Counted from the first letter of the stretch, positions 1 to 8,047 are shown. The stretch is 64,000 nt of DNA from Futiania mangrovi (GCF_024158125.1 NZ_JAMZFT010000001.1:1364001-1428000); one strand, 5' to 3'. The notes: a model not told the origin generated them from the letters alone. Made by a program: numbers and translations.

Positions 1-563
1 GGCACCCGCCGCTGGTCGTGCTCTGCGACATTTCCGGCAGCATGAGCCGTTATGCCCGCATGGTGCTGCATTTCCTCCATGCCATCACCGGCGCGCGCGA
101 CCGCGTGCACGTCTTCACCTTCGGCACGCGGCTCACCAACATCACGCGCGCGCTCGCACGCCGCGACGTCGACGACGCGCTGGCCGAGGTGGCGAAGGAG
201 GTCAAGGACTGGTCGGGCGGCACCCGCATCGGGGAGGCGCTGCATGCCTTCAACCGCGACTGGTCGCGCCGCGTGCTGGGCCAGGGGGCGGTGGTGCTGC
301 TGATCACCGACGGGCTCGACCGCGACGCGGGACGCGGGCTCGAACGGGAGGTGGAGCGGCTGCACATGTCCTGCCGCCGTCTCGTGTGGCTCAACCCCCT
401 GCTGCGCTGGGACGGGTTCGAACCGAAGGCGCTGGGCGTGCGCGCAATCCTGCCGCACGTTGACGAATTCCGCCCGGTTCACAACATCGAAAGCCTGGAG
501 GCGCTCGCCGCCGCGCTCAGCGATCCGCGCGTGGCCGAGCGGGGACGGAGGCTCGCCGCATGA
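1..563 (+). CDS. CoxE-like VWA-domain protein (5' end outside window)
   Basis: C-terminal part (about 186 residues) of a von Willebrand factor A protein of the CoxE type. The MIDAS metal site is visible: DISGSMS near the start of the visible part, a GGTRIGEAL segment carrying the conserved Thr, and TDGLDRD after a hydrophobic strand (VVLLIT). CoxE-type proteins work with a MoxR-like AAA+ ATPase in maturation of molybdenum hydroxylases such as CO dehydrogenase; the XdhC-like genes immediately downstream fit that role. The stop overlaps the next start (ATGA), implying translational coupling. The N-terminus lies upstream of the window, and the substrate enzyme is not in the window, so which hydroxylase it serves is unknown. 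Confidence 0.85.
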   Translation, partial: HPPLVVLCDISGSMSRYARMVLHFLHAITGARDRVHVFTFGTRLTNITRALARRDVDDALAEVAKEVKDWSGGTRIGEALHAFNRDWSRRVLGQGAVVLLITDGLDRDAGRGLEREVERLHMSCRRLVWLNPLLRWDGFEPKALGVRAILPHVDEFRPVHNIESLEALAAALSDPRVAERGRRLAA

Positions 564-916
564 CAGACACGACGACAGATAACAATCCGACCGGCGGCAC
601 CGCGCCCGCCGACGTGCTTGCGGAGGTCGCGCGCTGGCGTGAGGCCGGCAAGGACGCCGCCGTCGCAACCGTGATCCAGACGTGGGGCTCCGCGCCGCGG
701 CAGGCGGGCTCCATGCTCGGTATCTCCAGCGAGGGGGAGCTTGCGGGCTCCGTCTCCGGCGGCTGCGTCGAGGGCGCCGTGCTGGAGGAGGCTCTCGAGA
801 TCATGAAGACCGGCACGCCGAAGCTCCTGACCTTTGGCGTCTCCGACGACGAGGCGTGGACCGTAGGCCTCGCCTGTGGCGGCACGATCCGCGTCTTCGT
901 GGAGAAGGTGGGCTGA
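560..916 (+). CDS. XdhC/CoxI-family protein, N-terminal-domain half
   Basis: 118-residue protein covering only the XdhC_CoxI N-terminal domain. Visible hallmarks are ATVIQTWGSAPRQAGSMLG, the SGGCVEGAV motif with its conserved Cys, and LACGGTIRVFVE near the end. XdhC proteins insert or sulfurate the molybdenum cofactor of xanthine dehydrogenase-like enzymes. The usual protein has this domain plus a C-terminal Rossmann domain in one chain; here the Rossmann part is the next gene, 4 bases downstream. The ATG overlaps the CoxE-like stop. Split XdhC pairs are known in alphaproteobacteria, so this is probably natural and not a frameshift: both halves have intact ends and the second has its own ATG. 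Confidence 0.85.
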   Translation: MTDTTTDNNPTGGTAPADVLAEVARWREAGKDAAVATVIQTWGSAPRQAGSMLGISSEGELAGSVSGGCVEGAVLEEALEIMKTGTPKLLTFGVSDDEAWTVGLACGGTIRVFVEKVG

Positions 917-920
917 GGCG

Positions 921-1610
921 ATGAAAAGCGAGACCCTCGACGAGATCCTGAAAGCGCGGGCCGAGGCGCGCGCCCTCGTCGTCGCCACGCGGCTTTCCGA
1001 CGGCGCACAGCGCATCGTGGCACCCGACGCGCAGGCGGGCGAGTCGACGCTCGAGCGCGCCGCGCACGCAGCCCTTCTGAGCGACAAGCCCCGCACCGTC
1101 GAGGCGGACGGCGAGGATTGGTTCCTCAACGTCTTCAACACGCCGCTGCGCCTCATCGTGGTGGGCGCGGTGCACATCGCGCAGGCGCTCGTCCCGGCGG
1201 CGCAGCTTGCGGGCTATGCGGTGACCGTGATCGACCCGCGCACCGCCTTCGCCACAGCCGACCGGTTTCCTGGCGTCGCGATCAGCCACGACTGGCCCGA
1301 CGAAGCGATGGAGGCGCTGAAGCCCGATCACCGCACCGCCCTCGTCACGCTGACGCACGACCCGAAGCTCGACGATCCGGCGTTGCACGTGGCCTTGCGC
1401 TCGCCCCTTTTCTACATCGGTGCGCTGGGGTCCACACGCACGCACGCAAAGCGTGTCGCACGGCTGACCGAGGCGGGCTTCACGGAGGCCGAGATCGCGC
1501 GCATCCATGCGCCCGTTGGCCTCTCCATCGCGGCCTCGACGCCCGCCGAGATTGCCATCGCCACGCTGGCCCAGATCACCAGCGTGCTGCGGGGAGGCAC
1601 GGTCCGGTGA
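921..1610 (+). CDS. XdhC-family protein, Rossmann-domain half
   Basis: 229 residues. The ATG at 921 lies 4 bases after the previous stop and was chosen because the protein then starts MKSETLDEILKARAEARALV, aligning with XdhC-family openings. A Rossmann core begins near residue 77 (LRLIVVGAVHIAQALVPAA), followed by VTVIDPR and VTLTHDPKLDDPAL; FYIGALGSTRTHAKR and RIHAPVGLSIAASTPAEIA near the C-terminus are typical of the XdhC C-terminal domain. It likely works with the preceding protein in delivering molybdenum cofactor to a hydroxylase. Its TGA overlaps the GTG of the next gene (GTGA), so all these genes look like one operon. Confidence 0.87.
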   Translation: MKSETLDEILKARAEARALVVATRLSDGAQRIVAPDAQAGESTLERAAHAALLSDKPRTVEADGEDWFLNVFNTPLRLIVVGAVHIAQALVPAAQLAGYAVTVIDPRTAFATADRFPGVAISHDWPDEAMEALKPDHRTALVTLTHDPKLDDPALHVALRSPLFYIGALGSTRTHAKRVARLTEAGFTEAEIARIHAPVGLSIAASTPAEIAIATLAQITSVLRGGTVR

Positions 1611-3235
1611 GGTTCGGCCCGGTCCCGCTGGACGAGGCGGAGGGCGCGGTCCTCGCCCACTCCCTGAAAGCGGGCGCGGTGCGCCTGAAGAAGGGCCGCG
1701 TGCTGACGGCGGACGATCTCGCCGCACTTTCCGCTGAGGGTGTGGGCGAGGTGATTGCTGCCCGTCTCGGCAACAACGACGTGGCCGAGGACGAAGCGGC
1801 AGACATCCTCGCCGCCGCCATCGCCGGCCCCGGCACGCGCGCGGCGCCCCCCTTCACAGGCCGCGCCAATCTCTATGCGGAACTTGCGGGCCTTCTCGCC
1901 GTCGACCGTGACCGGATCGACGCGGTGAACCTCGTTGACGAGGCGATCACGCTCGCGACTCTGACGCCGTACGAGGCGGTCGCGGAGAACGACATGCTGG
2001 CGACCGTGAAGATCATTCCGTTCGCCGCACCGCGGGCGGCGCTCGACCGCGTGCTGGAGATCGTGCGCGCGGGGCCGCCCCTGCTGACGGTCGCCCCCTT
2101 CCGCGCGATGACGGCGGGGCTCGTCGCGACGACGCTGCCCGGCCTCAAGGACAGTATCCTCGACAAGACGCGGGGCGTGACGGATGCGCGGCTTGCCCAA
2201 CGGGGCAGCGGCATCGGACAGGAAGACCGCGTGCCCCATGCGGAGGCCGACGTAGCCCGCGCCATCGGCGTGCAGATCGCGGCGGGCCTCTCCCCCATCC
2301 TGGTCTTCGGCGCATCGGCAACGGTCGACCGGCGCGACGCAGTGCCCGCGGGCATCGTGGCGGCGGGCGGCGAGGTCATGCACTACGGCATGCCGGTCGA
2401 TCCTGGAAACCTGCTCGTCATGGGCCGCGTCGGGGACACGCCCGTCATCGGACTGCCGGGCTGCGCACGGTCTCCCAAGCTCAATGGCTTCGACTGGGTG
2501 CTCGACCGGGTGCTGTGCGGCCTGGAGGTCACGCCACGCGACATCATGCGCATGGGCGCGGGGGGCCTGCTGAAGGAAATCCCCACCCGCCCGCAGCCGC
2601 GCGACAACAGTGCCACGTCCAAGGGCCCCCGCAAGCCGCGGATAGCCGCCCTCCTGCTCGCCGCCGGCCAGTCGCGGCGGATGGGCGCCGCAAACAAGCT
2701 TCTGGAGGACATCGGCGGCGTGCCGATGGTCGTGCGCGTTGCCGATACGCTACGCGAAAGCCAGGTAGACACCGTGATCGCGGTCACGGGGCACGAGGCC
2801 GAACGGGTCTCCGCCGCGCTCGAGGGGCATGTCGCGGCCAGCGTCCAGAACCCCTCTTACGCCGAGGGTCTCAGTACGTCGCTGAAGGCGGGGCTTGCCT
2901 CCCTGCCCCCCGATGTGGATGCGGTCCTCGTCGCGCTGGGTGACATGCCGGGCCTGTCGGCCCGCGACATCGACCGGCTGATCGCCGCCTTCAACCCGGT
3001 GGAGGGGCGCGCCATCGTCGTCCCGACATACAAGGGAAAGCGTGGAAATCCCGTCCTTTGGGGCCGTCAGCTCTTTTCTGACATGAAGTCGGTTTCGGGC
3101 GATACTGGCGCGCGGCACCTCATCGGCGAACACGCAGACCTCGTGACCGAGGTCGAGATGCAGACCGACGCCGCACTCACAGATCTCGACACGCCCGAGA
3201 TGCTCTCGGCCTACCGGAACCGGACCCGCACATGA
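1607..3235 (+). CDS. Molybdopterin-binding / nucleotidyltransferase fusion (MocA-like)
   Basis: 542 residues from a GTG start that overlaps the previous stop (GTGA). Residues about 1-340 form a MoaB/MogA/MoeA-type molybdopterin-binding region. Residues about 347-542 form an NTP transferase of the MobA/MocA type with the nucleotide-binding signature LAAGQSRRMG (351-360), the downstream Lys of AANKLLE, and a metal-binding GDMPGL (about 445-450). MocA-type enzymes make the cytosine dinucleotide form of the cofactor (MCD) used by xanthine-oxidase-family hydroxylases. Context after XdhC and CoxE supports CTP and MCD as nucleotide and product, but that choice is inference. This fusion architecture recurs in alphaproteobacterial hydroxylase operons. 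Confidence 0.87.
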   Translation: MRFGPVPLDEAEGAVLAHSLKAGAVRLKKGRVLTADDLAALSAEGVGEVIAARLGNNDVAEDEAADILAAAIAGPGTRAAPPFTGRANLYAELAGLLAVDRDRIDAVNLVDEAITLATLTPYEAVAENDMLATVKIIPFAAPRAALDRVLEIVRAGPPLLTVAPFRAMTAGLVATTLPGLKDSILDKTRGVTDARLAQRGSGIGQEDRVPHAEADVARAIGVQIAAGLSPILVFGASATVDRRDAVPAGIVAAGGEVMHYGMPVDPGNLLVMGRVGDTPVIGLPGCARSPKLNGFDWVLDRVLCGLEVTPRDIMRMGAGGLLKEIPTRPQPRDNSATSKGPRKPRIAALLLAAGQSRRMGAANKLLEDIGGVPMVVRVADTLRESQVDTVIAVTGHEAERVSAALEGHVAASVQNPSYAEGLSTSLKAGLASLPPDVDAVLVALGDMPGLSARDIDRLIAAFNPVEGRAIVVPTYKGKRGNPVLWGRQLFSDMKSVSGDTGARHLIGEHADLVTEVEMQTDAALTDLDTPEMLSAYRNRTRT

Positions 3236-3663
3236 GCGACCTGCCCTTCACCAAGGAGATCCTGCGCATCGCCGCCCGCGCGACGGGGGCCGGCCGCCTC
3301 GACGTGCCGGACGGCACCGCGACGCGGCGTAGCCCGACCTGCGGGGACCGCATCACGGTCGATGTCACACTGTGCGATCACGCGATCCGCTCGCTGTCCC
3401 ACGACACCCGCGCCTGTGTTCTCTGCCAGGCGTCGGCTGCCATTCTGGCAGCATCTGCGATTGGCAAAACACAAAATAGTCTCCGCGACTTGCGAGAAAC
3501 AGTTGCAGCGATGCTGAAAGAAGGCGGGGCCCCGCCCGCCGCTCCCTTCGCCGACTATGCCCTGCTGCAACCGGCTGCGACGCACCGTAACCGGCACGGC
3601 TGCGTCCTGCTGCCGATCGATGCGGCACTCGAGGCACTGGAAACGGCAGGCGCGGATGCCTGA
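3232..3663 (+). CDS. IscU/NifU-like iron-sulfur scaffold protein
   Basis: 143 residues; ATG overlaps the preceding stop. The three scaffold cysteines of IscU-type proteins are recognisable: Cys37 with Asp39 in SPTCGDRI, Cys65 in ACVLCQASA, and Cys124 in RHGCVLLPIDAAL. Overall length and motif order match the IscU N-terminal family, but similarity outside the motifs is weak. It ends an operon for molybdenum-hydroxylase maturation, so it may supply [2Fe-2S] clusters to the hydroxylase small subunit; that is inference from position. It converges with the sulfur operon, the stops lying 6 bases apart. Confidence 0.75.
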   Translation: MSDLPFTKEILRIAARATGAGRLDVPDGTATRRSPTCGDRITVDVTLCDHAIRSLSHDTRACVLCQASAAILAASAIGKTQNSLRDLRETVAAMLKEGGAPPAAPFADYALLQPAATHRNRHGCVLLPIDAALEALETAGADA

Positions 3664-3669
3664 CGCGCC

Positions 3670-4962
3670 TCAGGCTGCATCTCGCCGCCTCCGGGTCCGC
3701 AGATCCAGGGCGGTCTCCTCGCCCGGCACGCACGCAGGCTGATAGAAGACGCTCACCTCCGGCAGATGCCCGCGGGCCAGCGCTGCGCGGGTCGCCGCAT
3801 GCGTGATTTCGAACGCGGTCGCGCCGACGCGGCGCAGGAACGCGATCTGGTCGAGCAGCACGTCACCCGTCGCCCGGATCTCTCCCTTGAAGCCATGACG
3901 CTCACGCAGCAGGCGGATGGTCGAATACCCGCGCCCGTCGTTGAACTTCGGGAAACGCACCGCAATCATGTCGAGATGCGAAAGGTCCGCGAGCAGCGGA
4001 TCAAGTGCCGCGCCGCCCTCGATCTCGACCGCCACAGGGGCCGGCCGAGCGTGCAGGGCGTCCCTCTCGCCAAGCCAGCGGCCGAGCGATACGAGCACAG
4101 CCCCCGCCTCGGGCATCTCCGCTGCATCGGCTAGGCGGGCCCACACGTCGCGCACGAAGGAGCCGTCTCGGTAGATGATCATGGGGTCGCCCTCCTCTCC
4201 CTGCCGTGCGCCCTGCCCGCCGAGACGCGCAGCCGGCGCCAGGTGGATGCCGCACTCGGTCTTCTCCTGCCCGCGCCAGCGTCCTGAGCGGCTGTCCTCC
4301 CCCGCCGCCACGCGCGTGGTGCATGGCATGCAGCCAATCGATGGATATCCTTCTGCAACAAGGGGATGTGCGGGAAGATTTCGTGCTTCCATGAAGCGTG
4401 TGACATCGTCCGCCGTCCAGCCGGCCAGCGGGTTGACCTTGATATGCCGGCCATCGCTCTCGAAAACCTGCAGGCCCTCCCGCGACGAAGCCTGAAAGCG
4501 CTTGCGCCCCGTGATCCACGCATCGAATCCGTCGAGCGCGCGGGCGAGCGGTGCGACCTTGCGCAGCGCGCAGCAGGCGTCCGGCTCCTGTGCCCAGAGC
4601 ACACCTTGGGGATCGACGTTCGCAGCATCGCGGGACTCAGGCCTGACGCTGCGCACATCCGTCAGGCCCAGGTGCGCGACCAGCGCATCGCGGTAGCGCA
4701 GCGTCTCGCCGAACAGCTTGCCCGTGTCGATGAACACGACAGGCGTTGCCCGATCGATCTCCGCCACGAGCGAGAGGAGGACCGCAGATTCTGCGCCGAA
4801 ACTTGAAACAAGCGCGATACGCCCCTGAAAATACCGCACGATCGCTGCGCGCAAGATCTGCTCTGCGCCTGCACCCTCATGCGCAAGGGTCAGCCCGCTC
4901 GCCATGCGCACACGGTCCGCAGGCGTTGGCCCTGCCGACATCAATGCCTCAAGCCCGGCCAT
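3670..4962 (-). CDS. cysH: APS reductase (CysH) fused in frame to DUF934 protein
   Basis: 430 residues in two parts. Residues 1-240 are an assimilatory adenylyl-sulfate reductase: the [4Fe-4S] ligands characteristic of the APS-using class are present (Cys130-Cys131 and Cys211-x-x-Cys214), as is the catalytic ECGIH at 236-240 (Cys237). Residues 261-430 are a complete DUF934 protein beginning MIIYRDGSFV; DUF934 is normally encoded separately next to sulfite reductase. No stop codon separates them, and the linker (about 241-260) is partly encoded by a Shine-Dalgarno-like stretch before the internal ATG at 4182. The start at 4962 follows AAGGAGG at 6-base spacing and overlaps the cysI stop by 14 bases; a later ATG (4941) is possible. 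It reduces APS to sulfite. Confidence 0.88.
   Translation of the reverse strand: MAGLEALMSAGPTPADRVRMASGLTLAHEGAGAEQILRAAIVRYFQGRIALVSSFGAESAVLLSLVAEIDRATPVVFIDTGKLFGETLRYRDALVAHLGLTDVRSVRPESRDAANVDPQGVLWAQEPDACCALRKVAPLARALDGFDAWITGRKRFQASSREGLQVFESDGRHIKVNPLAGWTADDVTRFMEARNLPAHPLVAEGYPSIGCMPCTTRVAAGEDSRSGRWRGQEKTECGIHLAPAARLGGQGARQGEEGDPMIIYRDGSFVRDVWARLADAAEMPEAGAVLVSLGRWLGERDALHARPAPVAVEIEGGAALDPLLADLSHLDMIAVRFPKFNDGRGYSTIRLLRERHGFKGEIRATGDVLLDQIAFLRRVGATAFEITHAATRAALARGHLPEVSVFYQPACVPGEETALDLRTRRRRDAA
4180..4201 (-). promoter_or_regulatory. Internal ribosome-binding site and ATG for DUF934
   Basis: Reading the minus strand, GGGAGAGGAGG (4201-4191) lies 8 bases before an in-frame ATG (4182-4180) at the first residue of the DUF934 domain. 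This is as good as any initiation signal in the window. It sits inside the open cysH reading frame and could let the cell make free DUF934 protein in addition to the fusion. Whether it is used is not known. Confidence 0.5.
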
Positions 4963-6613
4963 AAAGCGCCTCCTTGAACGGCTGGTGGCCGACGCGACGC
5001 ACGGTGTCGAGAAATGTCTCGGCAGGCCCGTTGCGCATGTGCACATAGGTATCGACGAGTGTTTCGACGGCACCCGCAATCTCCTCCGGCCCGAAGCCGG
5101 GGCCGAGGATCTGGCCGACCGCAGCCCGTTCATCCGGCGCACCGCCGAGCGTCAGCTGGTAAAGCTCCTGCCCCTTGCGCTCGACACCCAGGATCCCGAT
5201 GGCGCCCACATGGTGATGGCCGCAGGCGTTGATGCAGCCGGAGATCTTGATGCGCAGGTCGCCGACGTCCACCTGCCGCACCGGATCGGCGAAGCGCGCC
5301 TGGATCTTCTGCGCCACCGGGATCGAGCGGGCGTTGGCCAGCGCGCAATAGTCGAGGCCCGGGCACGCGACAATATCGGTCACGAGACCCGCGTTGGCGG
5401 TTGCAAGTCCGTGTGCAGCGAGCCCGTCGTAAAGCGCGGACAGGCGGTCGCGGGGCACGTGCGGCAGAACGAGATTTTGCTCGTGGCTCACGCGGATCTC
5501 ATCATGGGCGTGGACTTCCGCGAGGTCTGCCACCGCTTCCATCTGCTCCGCCGTTGCATCGCCCGGCACGCCCCCGGGGCCCTTGAGCGACACGGTGACG
5601 CTCACATGCCCCGGATCGCGGTGAGGGTGGAGATTGCGTGCGAGGAAGGCGGCAAAGCCCGCATCCCGCCGCGCACGGCGCGCAAGCGCGGCCTCCGCTG
5701 CGGCAACGTCGACGGCACGCGGCGCCGGCAGCGCGAAATAGGACCGGATGCGGGCGATCTCGTCAGCAGGCAGCGTCAGGGCGCCCTCGCGGATCGCCCG
5801 CCACTCCGCCTCGATCTCACGGGTCAGCACCTCGACCCCCGTCTCGTGCACGAGGATCTTGATGCGCGCCTTGTACTTGTTGTCGCGTCGGCCGGAGAGA
5901 TTGTAGACGCGCAAAATTGCCTCGAGATAGGAAAGAAGGTCAGGCTCCGGTAAGAACTCCCTGATTTTCCTGGTAATCATGGGTGTGCGGCCAAGGCCGC
6001 CACCGACCCAGACCTCGAATCCGAGGGTGCCGTCCGCCGCCCGCTTCAGCGCGAGCCCGATGTCGTGGAAGCGGATCGCCGCGCGGTCGTGCGGCGCAGC
6101 CGACACCGCGATCTTGAACTTGCGCGGCAGGAAGGAAAACTCGGGGTGCAGCGAGGACCATTGCCGGACGATCTCCGCGTAAGGGCGCGGATCGGCCACC
6201 TCGTCCGCCGCAGCCCCCGCGAAATGATCCGCCGTAACGTTGCGGATGCAATTGCCCGAGGTCTGGATCGCGTGCATCTCGACGTCCGCCAGCTCGTCGA
6301 GGATGTCCGGCACATCCGCCAGCCGCGGCCAGTTGAACTGGATGTTCTGGCGCGTCGTGAAATGCCCGTACCCGCGGTCGTAGACGCGCGCGATGCGCGC
6401 CAGCCTGCGCATCTGGCGGGCATTGAGCGTTCCGTAGGGGATCGCCACCCGCAGCATGTAGGCGTGAAGCTGCAAATAGAGGCCGTTCATCAGCCGCAAC
6501 GGCTTGAACTGCTCCTCCGTCAGGTCGCCAGCGAGGCGCCGCTCGACCTGGTCGCGGAACTGGGCCACGCGCTCGGCGACGAAGCGGTGATCGAACTCAT
6601 CGTAACGGTACAT
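4949..6613 (-). CDS. cysI: Nitrite/sulfite reductase hemoprotein (assimilatory sulfite reductase)
   Basis: 554 residues, two ferredoxin-like/haem-protein repeats. The siroheme-[4Fe-4S] ligands are intact: Cys417 and Cys423 (CPGLDYC) and Cys460 and Cys464 (GCINACGHHH). The first half carries YGHFTTRQNIQFNW and TSGNCIRNVT, typical siroheme-contact segments. In the siroheme-dependent reductase family it reduces sulfite to sulfide with six electrons; nitrite as substrate cannot be excluded by sequence, but APS reductase and DUF934 next door favour sulfite. Start placed at the ATG giving MYRYDEFDHRF, the usual opening of alphaproteobacterial homologues; an upstream TTG (6622) is an alternative. 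Confidence 0.9.
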   Translation of the reverse strand: MYRYDEFDHRFVAERVAQFRDQVERRLAGDLTEEQFKPLRLMNGLYLQLHAYMLRVAIPYGTLNARQMRRLARIARVYDRGYGHFTTRQNIQFNWPRLADVPDILDELADVEMHAIQTSGNCIRNVTADHFAGAAADEVADPRPYAEIVRQWSSLHPEFSFLPRKFKIAVSAAPHDRAAIRFHDIGLALKRAADGTLGFEVWVGGGLGRTPMITRKIREFLPEPDLLSYLEAILRVYNLSGRRDNKYKARIKILVHETGVEVLTREIEAEWRAIREGALTLPADEIARIRSYFALPAPRAVDVAAAEAALARRARRDAGFAAFLARNLHPHRDPGHVSVTVSLKGPGGVPGDATAEQMEAVADLAEVHAHDEIRVSHEQNLVLPHVPRDRLSALYDGLAAHGLATANAGLVTDIVACPGLDYCALANARSIPVAQKIQARFADPVRQVDVGDLRIKISGCINACGHHHVGAIGILGVERKGQELYQLTLGGAPDERAAVGQILGPGFGPEEIAGAVETLVDTYVHMRNGPAETFLDTVRRVGHQPFKEALYGRA

Positions 6614-6643
6614 GGTGCGCAAGGTCTCCGGCAGGCGGGCGGG

Positions 6644-6916
6644 TCAGGCGGCGTTCCCGGCGGTGGGGCGGCCGGTGGCGCGAATCCGCTCCCTGAGGCG
6701 GACGGGCGTCGCGCCGTCCTGGCCGAGGTCGATCAGGTAGAGGTCGAGGATGCGGTTCGAGGCGATGTCGGCCTCCGCCACCGTGCGGGCAGCTTCGGCG
6801 TCCTCGACCGAAGCGAAGCGCATCGCCGCGGCCATGTCCTCCGCCCATTCACCATCGGGCGTGCGAAAGACCGCCCTGCCGTCGCGCAGGCGCTGTGCGG
6901 TGAGGATCTGAGGCAT
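6644..6916 (-). CDS. DUF2849 protein of the sulfite-reduction operon
   Basis: 90 residues, soluble, no cysteines. It reads as a DUF2849 member: MPQILTAQRLRDGRAVFRT opening and a DGEW segment. DUF2849 proteins of unknown biochemical function lie between the siroheme methyltransferase and sulfite reductase genes in many alphaproteobacteria, as here, so a helper role in sulfite reduction (for example electron transfer or siroheme loading) is plausible but unproven. The ATG at 6916 follows a GGGAGGGAA ribosome-binding site and lies 16 bases after the upstream gene's stop. Confidence 0.8.
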   Translation of the reverse strand: MPQILTAQRLRDGRAVFRTPDGEWAEDMAAAMRFASVEDAEAARTVAEADIASNRILDLYLIDLGQDGATPVRLRERIRATGRPTAGNAA

Positions 6917-6932
6917 GGGGTTCCCTCCCGTC

Positions 6933-7781
6933 TCAGGCCGCGGCTGCGGCAGGCACGGGCACAAGCGGCTCGGCCCGGCCCAGCCGGCCAGAAAGCGCGT
7001 CCCCGATCAGGATCAACACGGGGCCAGCGAGATCGCGCCGCCCCGCAAGCGCCGGCAGGTCCGCGACGCTCCCGCCGAGCAGGCGCATGTCCCGCCGGCT
7101 CACATTCTCGATCGCGGCGACGGGCGTATCCGGCGCGAGGCCCGCGGCGAGCAGCCTGCCCGCGGCCTCCGCCGCGACCGTCTTGCCCATGTAGACGGCA
7201 ATTGTCGCCCCCTGCCCCACAAGCGCCGGCCAGGGCGCCGCATCCGCCCCCTCCGCCCCGTGGCCGGTGACGAACACCAGGCTCGACGCAACGCCGCGCA
7301 GGGTCAGCGGCAGCGCTGCCTCGGCGGCGGCCGCGAGCGCGGAGGTCACGCCCGGCACAATCTCGTAACCGATGCCGGCGGCTTCGAGCGCAGCGATCTC
7401 CTCGCCCGCGCGGCCATAGACCATCGGGTCGCCGCCCTTCAGCCGCGCGACGCGCGCGCCGCTGCGGGCATGGGCGACGATCAGGGCATCGATATCCGCC
7501 TGTTTCAGGGATGGACCGCCCTTGCGCTTGCCGGCGAGTATGCGCGCCGCATCGGGCCGCCCCACGGCCAGCACCTCAGCCGGAACGAGACTGTCGTGAA
7601 CGATGACGTCCGCCTGCGCAAGAACCCGTGCCGCGCGCAAGGTCAGAAGGTCCGCAGCCCCCGGCCCTGCACCCACGAGCCAGACGAAACCGGGCTGCAC
7701 GCACCGTGCCGTCGCGGCATGCGCCCGTGCGCGCCCAAGGGCATCGTCGCCCGCCGGCATCGCGTCGAGTCGATAGTGCAT
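6933..7781 (-). CDS. cobA: Uroporphyrinogen-III C-methyltransferase (siroheme branch)
   Basis: 282 residues. SAM-dependent tetrapyrrole methylase: the glycine loop VWLVGAGPGAADLLTLRA (about 50-67), ADVIVHDSLV, the second signature VARLKGGDPMVYGRAGEE, and VPGVTSALAAAA. It methylates uroporphyrinogen III to precorrin-2, the siroheme precursor needed by the downstream sulfite reductase. The N-terminal oxidase/chelatase part of E. coli CysG is absent; only about 45 extra N-terminal residues precede the methylase domain. The first gene of the operon; the ATG at 7781 is preceded by AAAGGGG. Often called cysG in this context. Confidence 0.88.
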   Translation of the reverse strand: MHYRLDAMPAGDDALGRARAHAATARCVQPGFVWLVGAGPGAADLLTLRAARVLAQADVIVHDSLVPAEVLAVGRPDAARILAGKRKGGPSLKQADIDALIVAHARSGARVARLKGGDPMVYGRAGEEIAALEAAGIGYEIVPGVTSALAAAAEAALPLTLRGVASSLVFVTGHGAEGADAAPWPALVGQGATIAVYMGKTVAAEAAGRLLAAGLAPDTPVAAIENVSRRDMRLLGGSVADLPALAGRRDLAGPVLILIGDALSGRLGRAEPLVPVPAAAAA

Positions 7782-7813
7782 GAGCCACCCCTTTCTCCAG
7801 CCAAGGCGTGGAC

Positions 7814-7850
7814 AGATAAATATTTTACATTGCAATAGTCAATTGTATTG
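7814..7850 (-). promoter_or_regulatory. Candidate sulfur-operon promoter with overlapping dyad
   Basis: An AT-rich pocket (about 7811-7885) in otherwise GC-rich DNA. On the minus strand TTGACT (7842-7837) and TTATCT (7819-7814) are 17 bases apart, about 33 bases before the start codon. The -35 element lies inside an 18-bp inverted repeat, CAATA-N8-TATTG (7833-7850), whose centre contains the palindrome CAATTG. A regulator binding here would block the -35. The regulator is not identifiable; a sulfur-responsive LysR- or Rrf2-type protein is only a guess. Confidence 0.5.
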
Positions 7851-7953
7851 TTTTTTACAAGTTTATTTTGTTATTTATATCCAAGCCAGCATGAAACGCC
7901 CAATCCTGACGGGAACGGGCGGTGAAAATCGAACATTTCCGGAGGTTTGCCGG

Positions 7954-8028
7954 TGGCGCTCCCTACGGGAATCGAACCCGTGTTTCCAGATTGAAAATCT
8001 GGCGTCCTAACCATTAGACGAAGGGAGC
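7954..8028 (-). tRNA. tRNA-Glu (anticodon TTC)
   Basis: Full cloverleaf on the minus strand: acceptor stem GCTCCCT/AGGGAGC, anticodon stem CCAGA/TCTGG with loop TTTTCAA giving anticodon TTC, and a T-arm ACGGG-TTCGATT-CCCGT. The 3' CCA is encoded (7954-7956). The tRNA lies between the sulfur operon promoter and recJ, all on the same strand. Confidence 0.97.
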
Positions 8029-8047
8029 CCGATGGCGTGGGCGGGTG

